DNA of 26,893 nucleotides from Syntrophomonas sp. (GCA_003558625.1 PWPP01000028.1:1-26893); one strand, 5' to 3'. Positions 14,764 through 22,283 are shown, counted from the stretch's first letter. The notes: generated by a model not told the origin, from the sequence alone. Made by a program: numbers and translations.

Positions 14764-15612
14764 GTGCAAGAGTGGTTGATAAAAGATGTATTGCTGTGGA
14801 CGGCCGGTTATTTTAAACAGAAGGAAATAACTGAGCCGCGTCTGGAAGCGGAGGTGCTATTGGCCCATGTGCTAAAAAGTGACCGGGTATATCTGTATGT
14901 CAATTATACCAAGCCGGTCAATCCCCAAGAACGGGTACTATACCGGGAATACATCAAAAGAAGAATAGCAGGGGAGCCTCTGGCGTATATTACTGGATGC
15001 AGGGAGTTTATGTCCTTGAATTTTCAGGTGGCTCCGGGGGTATTGATTCCCCGGCCGGAAACAGAAACCCTGGTGGAGCAGGCTTTGCAGCTGATCAGGC
15101 AAAATGACCTGCAGCGCATTTGTGATATGGGCACCGGCTCCGGGGCGATAGCTGTTAGCCTGGCTTATTATGCCGGGGAAAAAGATATTACAGCCATTGA
15201 TCTTTCAGCAGATGCAATTCGAATTGCCCAAGCCAATGCCAACCGCTTTTCTGTACCCATCAAGTTTTGCCAGGGGGATTTGTTTGACCCCGTCCGGGGG
15301 CAGAGACCCTTTGATTTAATTACCGCGAACCTGCCCTATGTCAGTGAGGCAGAATTTGCCGGGCTAAACTCCCAGGTGAAGGCGCATGAACCGGGTCTGG
15401 CCCTTTTGGCAGGTCCGGACGGGCTGGATCTGTACCGGCGCTTTGTCAGCCAGTGCCACGCCTTCTTATCTGAGGGGGGCTACCTCCTGATGGAGGTGGC
15501 CCCGGGACAGGCAGAAACGGTAAGGGATTGGCTCCCAGATTATGAAGACAGGACCATTGTAAAAGATTATGCCGGTAGAAACCGGGTGGTTAAAGCCAGG
15601 AAAGGAAGCTGA
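14764..15612 (+). CDS. prmC: Release factor glutamine methyltransferase
   Basis: PrmC (HemK) uses SAM to methylate the glutamine of the GGQ motif in RF1 and RF2. It has 282 residues. An N-terminal helical domain that binds the release factor (to about residue 75) is followed by FMSLNFQVAPGVLIPRPETETLVE, the SAM site DMGTGSGAIAVSLA (121-134), and the substrate-glutamine motif at 189-192. That motif reads NLPY where the classic form is NPPY. The change keeps N, P and Y and occurs in related N6/N5 methyltransferases, so activity is probably kept. The start is GTG at 14764, directly after the prfA TAA, which implies translational coupling. It is adjacent to its substrate gene as in most bacteria. 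Confidence 0.93.
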   Translation: MQEWLIKDVLLWTAGYFKQKEITEPRLEAEVLLAHVLKSDRVYLYVNYTKPVNPQERVLYREYIKRRIAGEPLAYITGCREFMSLNFQVAPGVLIPRPETETLVEQALQLIRQNDLQRICDMGTGSGAIAVSLAYYAGEKDITAIDLSADAIRIAQANANRFSVPIKFCQGDLFDPVRGQRPFDLITANLPYVSEAEFAGLNSQVKAHEPGLALLAGPDGLDLYRRFVSQCHAFLSEGGYLLMEVAPGQAETVRDWLPDYEDRTIVKDYAGRNRVVKARKGS

Positions 15613-16593
15613 ATGAATACCATCTATATGCAGGTACATCCTGTTCATCCCCGGGAAGACCAGATAGAACAAGCTGCGGAGTTGTTGCGGCGAGGAGAAC
15701 TGGTCGCGTTTCCCACGGAAACGGTATACGGGTTGGGGGCCCTCGCTTCCGATGAGGCCGCGGTAGCCCGGATATTTACCGCCAAAGGAAGGCCGCCGGA
15801 GAATCCCCTCCTGGTTCATGTCAGTGACCCGGAGCAGGTAGATCAACTGGTAACGGAAATCCCCGATCAGGCCAGGTCTTTGATGGAAAGGTTCTGGCCC
15901 GGACCTTTATCCCTTATTCTGCCTGCCCGCTCCGGGGTTCCTAAAATCATCAGAGCCGGCAAGCCCGGAGTAGGCCTGCGGATGCCGGATCATCCCGTAG
16001 CCCTGGCTTTGATCAGAAAAACCGGACCTGTTGCCGCTCCCAGTGCCAACCTGTACGGACACCCCAGTCCCCTGACTGCGGAGCATGTGCGGGCGGATCT
16101 GGACGGCAAGATTGCTGCGGTTTTAGATGCCGGTCCTACCGGTTTAGGCATAGAATCAACCATACTGGACTTAAGTGAAGGCCTGCCCCGGATTCTGAGA
16201 AGGGGCGGGATTGAGGTCGAAGTGCTGCAGGAACACCTGGGCCCGGAGCAGCAGATTCTCTTGCCGGGGGATCCGGCTCCGTCAACCTACACCGGAGCGG
16301 TGAAAATTATATTGGCCCCGGACATGGTGGAAGCAGAACGGATCCTGGCAGAAAGCCGGGGGAGAAATCTTAAAACCGGCCTGGTCAATAATAATATTCA
16401 CCGCTGCCGGGAGCAGCAGGCGGAAAAAACATATTTTCTCGACCTGGACAGCAAAAACAGCCATTATTTTGCTATTCTGAGGGAGGCCGGGGAACTGGGG
16501 CTGGATGTTTTGCTTTTTGCACCCATTCCTCCGGATGTCGGGGGAATCGCCCGCAGCATCAGGGACCGGATCATCAAGGCATCATCCGGGTAA
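15613..16593 (+). CDS. ywlC: L-threonylcarbamoyladenylate synthase (Sua5/YwlC)
   Basis: Makes threonylcarbamoyl-AMP from threonine, bicarbonate and ATP, the first step of the t6A37 modification of ANN-decoding tRNAs. The 326 residues correspond to the long Sua5 form: the YrdC domain (about 15-205) plus a C-terminal Sua5 domain. Visible are GELVAFPTETVYGLGA, the K/R-rich ATP-binding AKGRPPENPLLVHV, FWPGPLSLIL, PSANLYGHPSPT, and the linker DPAPSTYTGAVKI that closes the active site in Sua5. The ATG at 15613 directly follows the prmC TGA, so the two are translationally coupled. The order prmC-ywlC follows Bacillus except that spoIIR and small genes are missing. Confidence 0.93.
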   Translation: MNTIYMQVHPVHPREDQIEQAAELLRRGELVAFPTETVYGLGALASDEAAVARIFTAKGRPPENPLLVHVSDPEQVDQLVTEIPDQARSLMERFWPGPLSLILPARSGVPKIIRAGKPGVGLRMPDHPVALALIRKTGPVAAPSANLYGHPSPLTAEHVRADLDGKIAAVLDAGPTGLGIESTILDLSEGLPRILRRGGIEVEVLQEHLGPEQQILLPGDPAPSTYTGAVKIILAPDMVEAERILAESRGRNLKTGLVNNNIHRCREQQAEKTYFLDLDSKNSHYFAILREAGELGLDVLLFAPIPPDVGGIARSIRDRIIKASSG

Positions 16594-16687
16594 GCCGCTC
16601 CCCGGTCCGTCCGGGACCAGATGCCGTCCGGGGCATAAAGCAGCAGGCAACCCGATACTTCATTATCACTGGAGCCGGGATATTGGG

Positions 16688-16699
16688 GGAACATGTTCC
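16688..16699. repeat. 12-bp palindrome upstream of ywlE
   Basis: GGAACATGTTCC is a perfect 12-bp palindrome 32 bases before the ywlE start. It might be an operator, but the length is also compatible with chance. The preceding bases 16600-16640 contain nested inverted repeats (GGTCC/GGACC inside CCCCG/CGGGG) without a U-tract. Confidence 0.25.
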
Positions 16700-16731
16700 G
16701 GTACACCATCCCAAAGGAGGACAAAAGGGTT

Positions 16732-17202
16732 ATGAAAAAAATATTATTTGTCTGTACCGGCAATACCTGCCGGAGCCCCATGGCCCAGGCCCTCTTCATG
16801 AAATATCTGTCTACATATAGTAAGCATGAAGCTTATGAGGTTATTTCTGCCGGGATCTTTGCCCATGCGGGCAATCCGGTTTCTCTGGAAACCTCCCTGC
16901 TGCTGCAAAAGGAGGAGGGGATCGATTTGAGTTCCCACCAGTCGCAGTGTATCGACACCGATATGGTTCAAGGTGCAGACTTGATTCTTACCATGACCCG
17001 GGAGCATAAAAACTTTATCATCAACCAGTACCCCCTCCCCGACGGGAAAGAAATCCATACCCTCAGTGAGTACGTAGGCCAAAACCATGAGGATATCATT
17101 GACCCCATCGGCGGAGGTCTGGAAAGCTACCGGGAATGCCTGCAGCAGATGCGGGGTTTAATTCATATGCTGGTGAAAAAAATCATGGAATTTGACAAAT
17201 AA
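16732..17202 (+). CDS. ywlE: Low-molecular-weight phosphatase, YwlE-like protein-arginine phosphatase
   Basis: A 156-residue low-molecular-weight tyrosine-phosphatase fold. The P-loop CTGNTCRSPMAQ (CX5R) starts at about residue 8, and the general-acid loop is DPIGGG near residue 122. The threonine in CTGNTCRS is the residue that in B. subtilis YwlE favours phospho-arginine over phospho-tyrosine, so the likely job is to reverse McsB arginine phosphorylation. This assignment is by analogy, and McsB is not in the window. ATG at 16732 follows AAAGGAGG (16713-16720). A longer in-frame start at 16693 overlaps that site and is rejected. The order ywlC-ywlE-rpiB-glyA is as in Bacillus, lacking ywlD. 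Confidence 0.85.
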   Translation: MKKILFVCTGNTCRSPMAQALFMKYLSTYSKHEAYEVISAGIFAHAGNPVSLETSLLLQKEEGIDLSSHQSQCIDTDMVQGADLILTMTREHKNFIINQYPLPDGKEIHTLSEYVGQNHEDIIDPIGGGLESYRECLQQMRGLIHMLVKKIMEFDK

Positions 17203-17327
17203 ACAGGGTTTTTTGTTTTTATTGCGAAAATATATTTATGCCGGTTTTCCAGGACTGCCAGGTGTATTTTACTCCGGGCTGCCCCTGTGGCAACCGGAGG
17301 AAAAACATATATATTGAGGTGAGGTTA

Positions 17328-17774
17328 TTGCATGTAGCCATAGGGAGCGACCATGCCGGTTACGAGCTCAAGGAGAAGATGAAGGAAATGCTAACGGCGG
17401 CCGGTCATGAGGTCATGGACTGTGGAACTGAATCGGAAGAATCCTGCGATTATCCGGATATTGCGGAACCTTTGAGCCAGTATGTACTGGCCCGGCATAT
17501 TCTGGGGATATTAATCTGCGGCACCGGGATCGGGATCTGCATTGCGGCCAACAAAATACCGGGTATCCGGGCGGCTCTATGCCAAAATAGTTATACCGCC
17601 AGGCTATCCCGGCAGCATAATGATGCCAACATCCTTACCATCGGCGCCCGGGTAACAGGTCCGGGCCTGGCAGAAGACATCATCAACACCTTTATCTCCA
17701 CCGAATATTTAGCCGGAAGGCATCAGCGCAGAGTGGATAAAATACATCAGATAGAAAAAAAATACTGCAAATGA
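17328..17774 (+). CDS. rpiB: Ribose-5-phosphate isomerase B
   Basis: RpiB interconverts ribose-5-phosphate and ribulose-5-phosphate. The 148 residues match the family. It opens HVAIGSDHAGYELKE. The catalytic cysteine is in ILICGTGIGICIAANK, and the ring-opening histidine is in RLSRQHNDANILTIGAR. The start is TTG at 17328 behind GAGGTGAGG (17316-17324). A longer frame from ATG 17238 adds 30 residues that do not fit the family and include that ribosome-binding site. An out-of-frame ATG at 17332 is followed directly by TAG. The gene overlaps the earliest possible glyA start, and glyA's real start follows 17 bases after the stop. Confidence 0.94.
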   Translation: MHVAIGSDHAGYELKEKMKEMLTAAGHEVMDCGTESEESCDYPDIAEPLSQYVLARHILGILICGTGIGICIAANKIPGIRAALCQNSYTARLSRQHNDANILTIGARVTGPGLAEDIINTFISTEYLAGRHQRRVDKIHQIEKKYCK

Positions 17775-17791
17775 GAGAAAGGGGTTTATCA

Positions 17792-19042
17792 ATGGATTAT
17801 ATCGAAAAGTATATCAGAGCGGTTGATCCCCTGATAGCTGATGCTATCGCCAATGAGGAAAAAAGGCAGGATCGAAAACTGGAGCTGATTGCCTCCGAAA
17901 ACTTTGTTTCCCGTGCAGTCATGGCCGCCCAGGGCAGTGTAATGACCAACAAATATGCCGAAGGATACCCCGGCAACAGGTACTATGGGGGCTGTGAGTT
18001 TGTGGATGTGGCAGAAGAGTTAGCCCGGGAGCGGGCCAAAAAAATATTCGGGGCCGAACATGCCAATGTTCAACCTCATTCCGGAGCTCAGGCCAATACC
18101 GCGGTGTATTTTGCCGCCTTAGATACCGGTGACACCGTTATGGGAATGAACCTTAGCCACGGGGGGCATTTGACCCACGGCAGCAAGATTAATATCTCCG
18201 GAAAATATTTTAATTTTTTTGATTACGGAGTAGATCCGGAAACGGAAACCATTGATTATGCTGAAGTCCTGGCCGTAGCCAAACGGGTTCAACCCCGCAT
18301 GATCGTAGCCGGCGCCAGCGCCTATCCCCGCGTTATCGACTTTGAGAAGTTTCGTGCCATTGCCGACGAAGTGGGAGCATATCTTTTTGTTGACATGGCC
18401 CATATCGCCGGTCTGGTTGCAGCCGGACTGCATCCCAGCCCGGTTCCGGTGGCGGACTTTGTGACTTCCACTACCCATAAAACCCTTAGGGGCCCTCGCG
18501 GCGGCCTGATTCTCTGTTCCAAGGACTGGGCCACCAGGATTGACCGCGCGGTCTTTCCCGGGATCCAGGGCGGACCGTTTATGCATGTGATTGCAGCAAA
18601 AGCAGTGTGCTTCCAGGAGGCTCTGCAGGATAGTTTTAAAGAATACCAGCAAAATATTGTTGACAATGCCCGGCAGCTGGCGGCGCATTTGACCGAGGAA
18701 GGCATCCGCCTGGTATCCGGTGGTACCGACAACCATTTGATGTTGCTGGACTTAAGGCCCAAAAAGACCACCGGGAAAGCAGTTGAAGCCGTTCTGGGAT
18801 CGATTAACATCACCGTGAACAAAAACACCATTCCCTTTGATCCGGAAAAACCGTTGGTCACCAGTGGGATCCGGGTGGGAACACCGGCCATAACCAGCCG
18901 GGGTATGAAACCGGAAGACATGAAGGATATTGCTCGGGCCATAACCATTGCCATCGATTTTCCCCACCAGGAAGAAAAACTGGATGAAGCCAGAGCACTG
19001 GTGGCAAAACTATGCGATAAATATCCCCTTTATCTGGAATAA
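17792..19042 (+). CDS. glyA: Serine hydroxymethyltransferase
   Basis: PLP enzyme that converts serine and tetrahydrofolate to glycine and 5,10-methylene-THF, the main one-carbon source for thymidylate, purines and methionine. The 416 residues match the family. The N-terminal LELIASENFVSRAVMAAQGS, the YAEGYPGNRYYGGCEFVD substrate segment, the PLP-lysine motif TSTTHKTLRGPRGG and FPGIQGGPFMHVIAAKA are all present. ATG at 17792 is preferred over ATG 17771, because AAAGGGG (17778-17784) lies just before it. No upp gene follows, unlike Bacillus, and the dCMP deaminase comes next. Confidence 0.97.
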   Translation: MDYIEKYIRAVDPLIADAIANEEKRQDRKLELIASENFVSRAVMAAQGSVMTNKYAEGYPGNRYYGGCEFVDVAEELARERAKKIFGAEHANVQPHSGAQANTAVYFAALDTGDTVMGMNLSHGGHLTHGSKINISGKYFNFFDYGVDPETETIDYAEVLAVAKRVQPRMIVAGASAYPRVIDFEKFRAIADEVGAYLFVDMAHIAGLVAAGLHPSPVPVADFVTSTTHKTLRGPRGGLILCSKDWATRIDRAVFPGIQGGPFMHVIAAKAVCFQEALQDSFKEYQQNIVDNARQLAAHLTEEGIRLVSGGTDNHLMLLDLRPKKTTGKAVEAVLGSINITVNKNTIPFDPEKPLVTSGIRVGTPAITSRGMKPEDMKDIARAITIAIDFPHQEEKLDEARALVAKLCDKYPLYLE

Positions 19043-19082
19043 ACTCCGGCCCCGGGGCACAGGGGCGGTGTCTGCTATTTTT

Positions 19083-19114
19083 CCGGGCGGGATTTCATTA
19101 CCGATCCTGCCCGG
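19083..19114 (+). promoter_or_regulatory. Leader hairpin before the dCMP deaminase
   Basis: CCGGGCGGGAT (19083-19093), loop TTCATTACCG, ATCCTGCCCGG (19104-19114). An 11-bp stem with one G-U pair and no T-run after it, so it is not an obvious terminator. It ends 33 bases before the first possible start of the next gene. Function unknown; it could be an mRNA-stability or processing hairpin. Confidence 0.35.
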
Positions 19115-19195
19115 GCTGAAGGCACGTGTAGAATTTAGGAGAATTGCATGATAAAGCCGGGCCTTTCGGGATTATTCCCGGGTATAGGAGTGAGC

Positions 19196-19648
19196 ATGAA
19201 AACAACGAGACCGGAATGGGACCGGTATTTTCTGGAACTTGCCAGTATGGTAGCGACCCGCTCTACCTGTTTGAGAAGGCAAGTGGGAGCGGTTCTGGTA
19301 CGAAATGAGCGCATCGTTTCCACCGGGTATAACGGGGCTCCACGGGGTATAAAGCATTGTATTGACTGGGGCTGTCTGCGGGAAAGCATGGCTATCCCCT
19401 CGGGCCACCGCTATGAATTATGCCGGGGAGTCCATGCCGAGCAAAATGCGATTATCAATGCGGCGTTTTATGGTGTGGCCACGGAAAACACGGTGCTGTA
19501 TTGCACGGAACAACCCTGTATGATATGTGCCCGCATGGTGATTAATGCCGGGATCCACAAAGTTGTTTACCAAGGTCTTTTTCAGGACCAAATTGCCCTG
19601 GATTTATTGGAAGAAGCGGGTATTACCGCCATAAAGAAGACGGAGTAA
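19196..19648 (+). CDS. dCMP/cytidine deaminase family protein (ComEB-like)
   Basis: A zinc deaminase, most likely dCMP deaminase, which converts dCMP to dUMP for thymidylate synthesis. The protein is 150 residues from ATG 19196. WDRYFLELASMVATRSTCLRRQVGAVLV is the typical opening. Zinc ligands are in the HAEQNAI motif (H, with the catalytic E) and in PCMICARM (two Cys). An extra CxxxxxxHC/C-rich segment (GIKHCIDWGCLR) is usual in the dCMP deaminase group. Two in-frame starts both have good sites: ATG 19148 (AGGAG 6 bases before, adding MIKPGLSGLFPGIGVS) and ATG 19196 (AGGAG 5 bases before). The second matches family N-termini. It sits between glyA and a MazG-like gene. Confidence 0.88.
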   Translation: MKTTRPEWDRYFLELASMVATRSTCLRRQVGAVLVRNERIVSTGYNGAPRGIKHCIDWGCLRESMAIPSGHRYELCRGVHAEQNAIINAAFYGVATENTVLYCTEQPCMICARMVINAGIHKVVYQGLFQDQIALDLLEEAGITAIKKTE

Positions 19649-19652
19649 AGCC

Positions 19653-19964
19653 ATGCAGAGTAAAACCTTGTCCCTGCCCAAACTGAATCGCTTAAATCCC
19701 AGCCTGGAATCAACGGCATTAAAGCTGATGGAAGAAACCGGGGAATTAGCTCAGGCCATTGGTAAATTCAGGGGGTTAAGCGGTGAAAAAATCTTTATGG
19801 ATGAAAAGGAAACCCTGGATGAAATCGCCCGGGAGCTGCTCGATGTAGCCCAGACCGCTGTGACGATGATGTTCGTTATGGAAGACACCTATGGGATCAA
19901 CATTGATGATTCCCTTAAAAGCCACCTGTTGAAATTGGAAACCAAGGGATATCTGCGGCGGTAA
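19653..19964 (+). CDS. MazG-like nucleoside triphosphate pyrophosphohydrolase
   Basis: A 103-residue all-alpha NTP pyrophosphatase domain (MazG-like), which hydrolyses (d)NTPs to (d)NMPs and pyrophosphate. The metal-binding pattern is visible as LKLMEETGELAQAI (EExxE, residues 25-38) and EIARELLDVAQTAV (ExxxD, near 60-73). It starts 4 bases after the deaminase stop, so the two are almost certainly co-translated. Pairing with a dCMP deaminase suggests a role in dCTP to dCMP to dUMP flow or in cleaning the nucleotide pool. That link is inference from position. Its substrate could equally be a damaged nucleotide. Confidence 0.8.
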   Translation: MQSKTLSLPKLNRLNPSLESTALKLMEETGELAQAIGKFRGLSGEKIFMDEKETLDEIARELLDVAQTAVTMMFVMEDTYGINIDDSLKSHLLKLETKGYLRR

Positions 19965-19989
19965 TCCGGCAATATTTCTTGAGGCAGGG

Positions 19990-20017
19990 TACCCCGGCCT
20001 TACCGGGGACTTCTTTT
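19990..20017 (+). terminator. Intrinsic terminator before the atp operon
   Basis: CCCCGG (19992-19997), loop CCTTA, CCGGGG (20003-20008), then ACTTCTTTT. The stem can be extended by GT/AC around a bulged A. It separates the glyA-deaminase-MazG group from the ATP synthase operon. Confidence 0.75.
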
Positions 20018-20133
20018 AAAAAAGCAAAAAATATTTATTTCACAAAGAGGATTTCTGTTATCCAGCACGAATTATTAAAACTTATGCGGAGAAAATGAGG
20101 GCTGGAAAAAACAAAAACCACTTGCTTAAAAAC

Positions 20134-20160
20134 TTGTCAGGAAATAAAGGATTTTAAGAT
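20134..20160 (+). promoter_or_regulatory. Possible promoter of the atp operon
   Basis: TTGTCA (20134-20139) and TAAGAT (20155-20160), separated by only 15 bases, shorter than the usual 16-18. The whole stretch 20030-20200 is AT-rich and contains no gene, as expected for the operon's promoter region. This pair is the best candidate I see, but it is weak. Confidence 0.3.
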
Positions 20161-20221
20161 TTAATGACGAATGATATTAACGGTTGAAAGTTTGTGAGTT
20201 TTTTAGCAAAGAGGTGAGCAG

Positions 20222-20482
20222 ATGGCACCACCCAAAAAGCATTGGGCTAAATCCTTAAGTGAGGCAGTCAACCTATCCACGACCATTGCTGCTGCCGTTG
20301 CCCTGGGCTATTTTGGAGGCAGATGGCTGGATGGCAAGTTTGATACCGAACCATGGCTCGCAGTTCTCGGTTTTTTAATTGGAATGGCCACCGGTTTTAA
20401 AATGATGTGGACCAAGGCTATAGCAAATTCAGGACCCAAAGACCGGGATGAGAAGAAGCAGTCTGGTGAAGAGAAACCGTGA
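20222..20482 (+). CDS. atpZ: ATP synthase accessory protein AtpZ/AtpI
   Basis: An 86-residue membrane protein with two hydrophobic segments, about residues 20-34 and 44-62, joined by GGRWLDGKFDTEPW. The GYFGGRWLD...LIGMATGFKMMW pattern is that of AtpZ-type proteins, encoded at the start of F-ATPase operons. They are proposed to act in c-ring assembly or, with AtpI, in magnesium/calcium transport. The C-terminus is highly charged (PKDRDEKKQSGEEKP). GAGGTGA lies just before the ATG. No separate longer AtpI follows. The 99 bases to atpB contain a GCCGG/CCGGC hairpin and no ORF. Confidence 0.8.
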   Translation: MAPPKKHWAKSLSEAVNLSTTIAAAVALGYFGGRWLDGKFDTEPWLAVLGFLIGMATGFKMMWTKAIANSGPKDRDEKKQSGEEKP

Positions 20483-20581
20483 GAACCCGGAAGCCGGCAA
20501 TCATGAAATTATTTTTTGGCCGGTCCCTGAGGAAAGGCCGGCAGTCAGATCAAAATTTATCATAGGAAGGGGGGAGAATAA

Positions 20582-21265
20582 ATGATTTTTGCCATGTGGG
20601 ATGAGGTAATGTTTTATTTGGGGCCAATTCCTGTAGATCATATCATTGTTACTGAATGGCTCGTTATTGTATTTATAGGAGTTATAGCCTATCTGGCGAC
20701 CAGAAACATGCAAATAGTACCCAGGGGGCTGCAGAATTTATTTGAAAGTCTGGTTATATGGACCTATGATTTCTTTAGCCAGGTGATCGAAAAAGAGAAT
20801 GCTGCCAGGAAATGGGCTCCACTTTTATCAACGTTTTTTATTTTTATTCTGGTTTGTAATCTAAGTGGTTTAATACCTGGAGCGGCACACATTGGAGGGT
20901 TTCAACCCCCTACCAGCAACTGGAACGTCACCATGACCCTGGCGCTGATAACGTTTTTTGCGGTACATGTTTCAGGGATTATGGAAAACAAATTACACTA
21001 TTTTGCACATTTTATCAGTCCAAGCCCGCTTATGCTACCATTAAACCTGGTCGAAGAGGTAGCGAGACCCTTATCCCTTACCATCCGTCTATTCGGAAAC
21101 ATTTTTGGTAAGGAAGTGGTGTTGGGCTTTTTGCTTTTCTTAGCACCGTTTTTTTTACCCGCGATTTTTTTGGCCTTGGCTGTGTTGCTATCCGTTATAC
21201 AGGCGGTAGTATTTACGATGCTTTCAGCTAGTTATATCGGGGCATCAACCAGTGGAGGTCATTAA
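20582..21265 (+). CDS. atpB: ATP synthase Fo subunit a
   Basis: Membrane subunit a forms the two ion half-channels beside the c-ring. It has 227 residues with about five or six hydrophobic helices. The essential arginine (E. coli R210 equivalent) is in LSLTIRLFGNIFGKE. LNLVEEVARP before it and the polar AVVFTMLSASYIG near the end are family marks. The PSPLMLPLN loop precedes the stator helix. It is somewhat shorter at the N-terminus than the E. coli protein, as usual in Firmicutes. AGGAAGGGGGGAG lies before ATG 20582. Confidence 0.95.
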   Translation: MIFAMWDEVMFYLGPIPVDHIIVTEWLVIVFIGVIAYLATRNMQIVPRGLQNLFESLVIWTYDFFSQVIEKENAARKWAPLLSTFFIFILVCNLSGLIPGAAHIGGFQPPTSNWNVTMTLALITFFAVHVSGIMENKLHYFAHFISPSPLMLPLNLVEEVARPLSLTIRLFGNIFGKEVVLGFLLFLAPFFLPAIFLALAVLLSVIQAVVFTMLSASYIGASTSGGH

Positions 21266-21329
21266 AAAAATTAAAACTATCAAAAACTTAGTTCAATGAA
21301 CATTTTGAGCTTGAAAGGAGGGAAAATTG

Positions 21330-21557
21330 ATGGACGTAGGCACATTAGCATTGGGTGCAGGTCTGGCTGTATCTATAGGTGGTATAGGTGTTGGCTTGGG
21401 CATGGGATTAGCCGGTGGTAAAGCTTTTGAAGCTATTGCAAGGCAGCCCGAGGTAGGAGGAGATATCAGAACTCTTCTCTTTATCACACTCGCTTTCCTG
21501 GAAACTGTTATTATTTATGGTCTTCTGATTGCTTTCATGATCCTTGGAAATATGTAA
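21330..21557 (+). CDS. atpE: ATP synthase Fo subunit c
   Basis: The 75-residue proteolipid forms the rotor ring: two membrane helices joined by the polar loop R38-Q39-P40. The ion-binding carboxylate is E58 in FLETVIIYG. The glutamine of sodium-type c subunits (Q32 of Ilyobacter in GxGQG) is replaced by M25 in GLGMG, and the serine after the glutamate is T59. This favours proton rather than sodium coupling. The glycine-rich first helix (GGIGVGLGMGLAGG) is normal. ATG 21330 is preferred over TTG 21327, given AAAGGAGG upstream at good spacing. Confidence 0.96.
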   Translation: MDVGTLALGAGLAVSIGGIGVGLGMGLAGGKAFEAIARQPEVGGDIRTLLFITLAFLETVIIYGLLIAFMILGNM

Positions 21558-21587
21558 GCAAGAAATCATTATTGGAAAAGGTGTAGA

Positions 21588-21617
21588 GGGCGGTAGTCAC
21601 CAGTAGGTCTATCGTCC
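21588..21617 (+). promoter_or_regulatory. Hairpin between atpE and atpF
   Basis: GGGCGGTAG (21588-21596) pairs with CTATCGTCC (21609-21617) through nine pairs, two of them G-U, around a 12-base loop. There is no U-tract directly after. It lies in the 105-base gap between c and b. Possible role: protecting or tuning the c-subunit message, which is needed in excess over its neighbours. Confidence 0.4.
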
Positions 21618-21662
21618 CCCATACACATTATTAGTTTTTAAAAGATTGGAGGTAGCACATCC

Positions 21663-22283
21663 GTGAAGAGGAATAAATGGGTTTATTTATCAGTTCTCCT
21701 CTTAACAACGGTCTTGGTAATGGGATTTGCCACCTTCTGCATGGCAGCAGGCGATGCTAGTGCACCTGTTGAAGCTCCCCGAGGAATGCCCCCTGCTTTC
21801 GGAAATTTATATGTTATTGGGTGGACTGCCGTAAACTTCTTCATTTTACTGGCAATCCTTTATAAATTCGCGTACAATCCCATCAACAACATGATGGAAC
21901 AGCGGACTAATAGCATAGAGAGCAATCTTAGACATGCAGAAGAAGTCCGGACTGAAGTAGAACAGATGAGAAAAGAAGCGCAAACAAATCTGTCTGAATC
22001 ACGCAAAGAAGCGCAGGACATTGTCGCAAAATCCACCAAAGCGGCAGAAAATGTCAAAAACGAAATGATTGCCAAAGCCAACGAAGAGGCTGCTAGTATT
22101 AAAAACAAGGCCCATGCGGAAATCGTAGCAGCCACAGAACAAGCCAAAATGGAACTAAGAGATTCAGCGGTTACACTGGCCATCATTGCAGCAGAAAGAG
22201 TCCTATCCCGGGCCATTACTTCAGATGACCACAAGAAGATGGTAAGAGAGTTTATAGATGAGGCAGGCGATCTATTATGCTAA
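21663..22283 (+). CDS. atpF: ATP synthase Fo subunit b with N-terminal signal-like extension
   Basis: Peripheral-stalk subunit b. A membrane helix (about residues 48-67, VIGWTAVNFFILLAILYKFA) is followed by a long charged coiled coil (75-180) that reaches F1. At 206 residues it is longer than the usual 160-170. The extra part is an N-terminal hydrophobic stretch (residues 7-28) after MKRNK, resembling a cleavable signal peptide ending around CMAAGDA. Removing it would leave the normal N-out topology. Without cleavage there would be two membrane helices. The start is GTG 21663, with GGAGGT 10 bases before. There is no other good start closer to the membrane helix. The gene overlaps atpH by 7 bases (ATGCTAA). 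Confidence 0.92.
   Translation: MKRNKWVYLSVLLLTTVLVMGFATFCMAAGDASAPVEAPRGMPPAFGNLYVIGWTAVNFFILLAILYKFAYNPINNMMEQRTNSIESNLRHAEEVRTEVEQMRKEAQTNLSESRKEAQDIVAKSTKAAENVKNEMIAKANEEAASIKNKAHAEIVAATEQAKMELRDSAVTLAIIAAERVLSRAITSDDHKKMVREFIDEAGDLLC

Noticed and set aside
15327..15338. NLPY in PrmC as a broken catalytic motif
   Set aside because: The N, P and Y that contact the substrate amide are kept, and NxPY variants are known in related methyltransferases, so I do not count it as damage.
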